Shown here one piece after another: positions 14,301 through 16,475 of a DNA stretch of 16,475 nucleotides. The position numbers and the translations under genes were made by a program. The notes beneath the pieces were generated by a model. That model was not told where the DNA came from and ran no database searches. It was given only the letters and a program-made list of their open reading frames with translations. Location of the stretch: positions 1-16,475 of the forward strand of contig DKBN01000031.1 in the NCBI GenBank assembly GCA_002451235.1, in the 5' to 3' direction. Source of the DNA: Patescibacteria group bacterium UBA6899. Its GTDB lineage: Bacteria; Patescibacteriota; Minisyncoccia; Phycocordibacterales; UBA6899. Every line of letters starts with the position of its first letter. Position 1 is the stretch's first letter.

Positions 14301-16475
14301 ACTCTCGCTTACAGGTGGGGTCGTCGATGCAACAGGATTTGCTCAGGGTCCGCTAAGCTCAGGAAGCTACAGTTTCCAAGCGGTCTATAGCGGCGACTCG
14401 ACCTACAACAGCTCGACCGGCGAATGCGAACCACTGACAGTGTCTCAACTTACGCCCTCAGTCGCGACCGACATTCATGACGTATCGCATGCCGTTGTGA
14501 CCTCGGTTGACGCTGGAACGACGGTTCATGACAAGGCAACGGTCTCCGGAAGCTTTGGAACTCCGACTGGCACCGTCGACTTCACCTTCTATACCGATAA
14601 CGCATGTACCCAGGGAGCTGCCAGCGCAGGATCGGGGATCGCGCTCGTCTCGGGTGTCGCGCACCCATCATCGAGTGAGGGACCGCTTACTGCAGGATCG
14701 TATAGCTTCAAGGCGCATTACAATGGTGATACGAATTACGTTGCGGCAGATGGTCCTTGTGAACCATTGACGGTCAATAAGGTCACACCTTCTCTCTTGA
14801 CGACCATCCATGACCCAAATCATGGTGCAGTCACGAGTGTTGCGCTTGGCTCTACTGTTCATGACAGTGCGGCTATCAGCGGAGGATACAATCCGACCGG
14901 GAATGTGAATTTCACCTTCTACTCTAACGGCTCATGTACTGGAGACGGTACCTCGGCGGGTTCTGTAGCGCTTTCAAGCGGTGTCGCACACCCGTCATCG
15001 ACCGAAGGATCGCTTACGACGGGATCGTATAGCTTCAAGGCGCACTATGTAGGTGACACGAACAACAATCCTGCCGACGCGAGTTGTGAGCCGCTCACGG
15101 TCAATAAGGCGGATACTTCACTCGTGACGGAGATACACAATGAAAGTGGAGATGTACCAGTGACGACCTCACTGCCGCTCGGCTCATCGGTCCATGACAA
15201 GGCGACTCTTTCCGGAAAGGTCGACAGCATCACGCCGACCGGGAACGTGAACTTCACTTTCTACTCGGACAGCGCGTGCACCGTTGAAGGAACTAGCGCC
15301 GGATCGATCACGATCGACTCGGACGGCGTCGCCCATCCTTCCTCGACTGAAGGACCGCTCGCTGCGGGATCTTACAGCTTCAAGGCGCACTATGTCGGTG
15401 ACAGCAACTACAACTCCTCCGATGCAGCGTGTGAGCCGTTCACCGTCGACAAAGCACAGCTCACCGTCGACACGGTCGTTCACGACGCCACTGACCTCGA
15501 CAAGACCAATGCCAGTGTCCCACTCGGCTCGGTGATGCATGACACCGCGACCGTCTCTGGCGGTGTGCAAGGATTCGACGTTCCGACCCCGACCTTCACC
15601 CTCACCTCCAACTACGGAGAGGTCTGTGATCAGGGTGCCTCGGTGGCGAATGACGGAACGGAAGGCAGTGCGGCCAAGTCCGCGGCAAGCGCCGCGCTCG
15701 GAGCCGGCAGCTACGCCTACCGCGCCCAGGTCGCTGGCAATGACAACTACGATGGCGACATCGGCGACTGCGAACCCTTCACGGTCGTTGACGCGCAGAT
15801 CACCATAACCGGCGACAGTACCAATGAGGTTGGGCAGGAACATGTCTTTACTGTCACGGTAAAGAAGGACCTTGGAGATGGTTCAGGGTTCGTTCCGGCA
15901 GAAGATGAGACAGTTACTCCCGGGTTGACCGGCATTGGCTCCATCACGGGTGGTACTTGTACGAACACAACGACTGGAGTAGCTGGTCAGTGCACAGTCA
16001 TCGTGTCCTCGGCCACTCCGGGTATGGCGACCGTTCATGTGTCGGTAACGCTGGACGTCAATGGTGTTTCCATTACCCGCGGAACTGGCGACGGACTCTC
16101 GGGCGACAGCGCCGACACGCACAAGACTTGGGTGGACGCGAATATTGCCCTTGACCCGCTCTCGGCGACGAACAATATCACCGATGCGCATATCTTCACT
16201 GCGATGGTCTCTCAAGACACTGGAAGCGGATGGACCAATGTTCCAGACGGGACACCCGTGACCTTTTCGCTTCTCAACAATGCCGCGGGAGCATCATTCG
16301 TCGGCCCAGACAACTGCACGACAGTATCTGGTAGCTGCACGGTAACGGTAAATTCCGCGACCCCAGGTAGCGTTGACCTCCACGCTTCGACGACAGTCAA
16401 TGTTCTTGGTGTGGTTCTCACCCGTGAGACCGGGGACGGACTCTCTCAAGATAGTACGAACGCAACGAAGACTTG
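11338..16475 (+). CDS. Giant secreted Ig-repeat surface protein, 3'-truncated by window edge
   Basis: I read the frame through from ATG 11338 to the last base with no stop: 1,712 complete codons. Signal peptide 1-33 (hydrophobic 11-32, cleavage after IYA). A Thr/Asp/Ser-rich linker spans 36-121. Residues 122-217 form an Ig-like domain (LSTDKADYNPGQTATIFG). A unique region runs to about 473. An SdrD_B-like domain spans about 474-600 (LKWRDDNANGAKDGTEPTLSGW ... MNFGNR). Eight Big_3_5-type Ig repeats fill 604-1485, then two repeats of another type run to the window end. Such proteins form stalk-like adhesins or surface coats. No anchor is visible because the C-terminus is missing. There is no Shine-Dalgarno; the 20 nt before the ATG are almost pure A/T, which may serve as an open ribosome-entry site. 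The ATG fits the signal peptide exactly. Confidence 0.9.
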   Translation, partial: MKNTHTWVKPVTTLVSGVAIGALFMVPLATIYADDAITTTDPVVTTTDTSSATDAGTTDVTTAPATDTSTADLASEPATDMSTTDGTVTDTPTTPTTDTTATTDTSGTDTQTSDIPPVSPTVASELSTDKADYNPGQTATIFGKFFGVIQEIVLKIFGTDENGGSYTESIQNVTADDQGSFTTTYTLDNIFRPLYTVTAESTVGTLLAQTTFTDAPSTNFSLSGFGANQVGSGSLNLGWTGGNLGNTWSEGEWVPYKLVITNVQSNYPGLVGFPSLTLSYDFTGNNGSRFVDLVRGLQVGATDLTGNNAWPTDSGTAYPLTTRTELENAQNDIGNTVPLANTWTGFQLLNLPNSQINRLVGGTAPSSVTQDRLTFMINPSDLTAHGLSTNAGTIVIYFQLHESRTFVWGNSLQSGYNAAPADAWGGDLYGSSPFNTDKRNGSSFVPGSSGHVHAETTGIGSLDVPIPIPDNPGGAISGLKWRDDNANGAKDGTEPTLSGWTVNVSGTLEGINFSESTTTDGSGNYSFPNISAGTSWLVKEFDQRTNPSETGYTQTYPTLSSTVGQGSGTSVSGSGYAPVGWNVNLTLANPSQASMNFGNRSQIAPTVVTTIHDGNHNPVTSVNAGTTVHDSAAVSGSAGTPTGTVDFYFFNSNNCTGATTTSGTGIALNGSGIADPSSNQGPLGAGSYSFRAHYNGDSHYFPANAACEPLTVNKVSPSISTTPNPSSASVGATLSDTATLSGGYNPTGNVTFKLYAPSDASCSGTPAYTVTDGTVPYSADPGFVSNAAGTWHWTADYAGDTNNNPASSGCSAEPVTVSKYSPSISTTLSASSVNVGTAVHDSSTLIGASSNAGGTVTYTVYTNDTCSAGAQSAGTKTVTNGAVPDSDPITFSTAGDYYWQAAYSGDAANNSATSQCTDEHLVVSKLNSNTVTVIHDASHATVTSVAAGTTVHDQATVSGSGPTPTGSVTFKWFTTGSCSATPTNTSGALSLTGGVVDATGFAQGPLSSGSYSFQAVYSGDSTYNSSTGECEPLTVSQLTPSVATDIHDVSHAVVTSVDAGTTVHDKATVSGSFGTPTGTVDFTFYTDNACTQGAASAGSGIALVSGVAHPSSSEGPLTAGSYSFKAHYNGDTNYVAADGPCEPLTVNKVTPSLLTTIHDPNHGAVTSVALGSTVHDSAAISGGYNPTGNVNFTFYSNGSCTGDGTSAGSVALSSGVAHPSSTEGSLTTGSYSFKAHYVGDTNNNPADASCEPLTVNKADTSLVTEIHNESGDVPVTTSLPLGSSVHDKATLSGKVDSITPTGNVNFTFYSDSACTVEGTSAGSITIDSDGVAHPSSTEGPLAAGSYSFKAHYVGDSNYNSSDAACEPFTVDKAQLTVDTVVHDATDLDKTNASVPLGSVMHDTATVSGGVQGFDVPTPTFTLTSNYGEVCDQGASVANDGTEGSAAKSAASAALGAGSYAYRAQVAGNDNYDGDIGDCEPFTVVDAQITITGDSTNEVGQEHVFTVTVKKDLGDGSGFVPAEDETVTPGLTGIGSITGGTCTNTTTGVAGQCTVIVSSATPGMATVHVSVTLDVNGVSITRGTGDGLSGDSADTHKTWVDANIALDPLSATNNITDAHIFTAMVSQDTGSGWTNVPDGTPVTFSLLNNAAGASFVGPDNCTTVSGSCTVTVNSATPGSVDLHASTTVNVLGVVLTRETGDGLSQDSTNATKT
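13147..15792 (+). repeat. Eight tandem Ig-like units of about 105-115 residues
   Basis: Units start at 13147, 13480, 13795, 14113, 14449, 14782, 15109 and 15454. Each has a TTIHD or ISTT lead-in, a VHD motif, PTGxVxF, a first Cys, GxYxFxAxYxGD, and ends near CEPLTVNK. Units 5-7 are also close at DNA level (for example GGATCGTATAGCTTCAAGG in units 5 and 6), suggesting recent duplication. Confidence 0.9.
15793..16475 (+). repeat. Two tandem units of a second Ig-like repeat type, second one cut by the edge
   Basis: Unit 1 is 15793-16137 (115 residues). Unit 2 starts at 16138 and lacks only about 8 nt. Shared landmarks are HxFTxxV, a CT...GxCTV Cys pair, SATPG, and GDGLSxDSxxxxKTW. The pattern resembles invasin-like filament domains. 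Confidence 0.8.

Noticed and set aside
15184..15843. Minus-strand open frame of 219 codons in the Ig array
   Set aside because: Antisense shadow of the repeat-coding frame, which is open and shows conserved motifs.

Overview
The window looks like part of a Patescibacteria (CPR, Parcubacteria-like) chromosome. The pointers are an L32 protein of the Parcubacteria type with a basic C-terminal tail, a NusB fused to a NUDIX domain, a DUF378-type mini membrane protein, a PaaX/Cas2-like winged-helix protein and a giant secreted Ig-repeat protein. Placement is inferred from protein character, not from a search. Most genes look moderately G+C-rich; the PaaX/Cas2-like gene is visibly more A+T-rich.

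Layout. 1-1047: the 3' part of an SGNH-hydrolase gene, cut by the left edge. 1155-1988: two small unrecognised genes, each with a strong Shine-Dalgarno and its own terminator. 2080-6375: a housekeeping block, rpmF, nusB-NUDIX, rnc and smc, all on the plus strand (ribosome, rRNA antitermination and processing, chromosome organisation). The SMC is only 755 residues and I see no canonical hinge. 6471-6650: a 59-residue Gln-rich small ORF followed by a good terminator. 6780-7034: DUF378. 7089-8088: an accessory patch with a PaaX/Cas2-like gene bracketed by two related hairpins, then the broken 3' end of a second DUF378 gene. 11095-8139, minus strand: a likely three-gene unit (two-TM protein, bacterial PH-domain membrane protein, RNase R). 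11338-16475: a secreted Ig-repeat protein of more than 1,700 residues that runs off the right edge, preceded by a leader that can fold in competing ways.

How it works together: rpmF, nusB, rnc, smc and rnr cover translation, rRNA transcription and processing, RNA decay and chromosome maintenance. The PH and two-TM proteins sit in the membrane, and the giant protein is probably displayed on the cell surface. Several housekeeping genes have a -10 box only 8-10 nt before the ATG and no Shine-Dalgarno, which suggests leaderless or nearly leaderless mRNAs. The two small genes at 1155 and 1671 have strong Shine-Dalgarnos and real leaders. The least ordinary piece is the hairpin-flanked PaaX/Cas2-like cassette next to a gene remnant.
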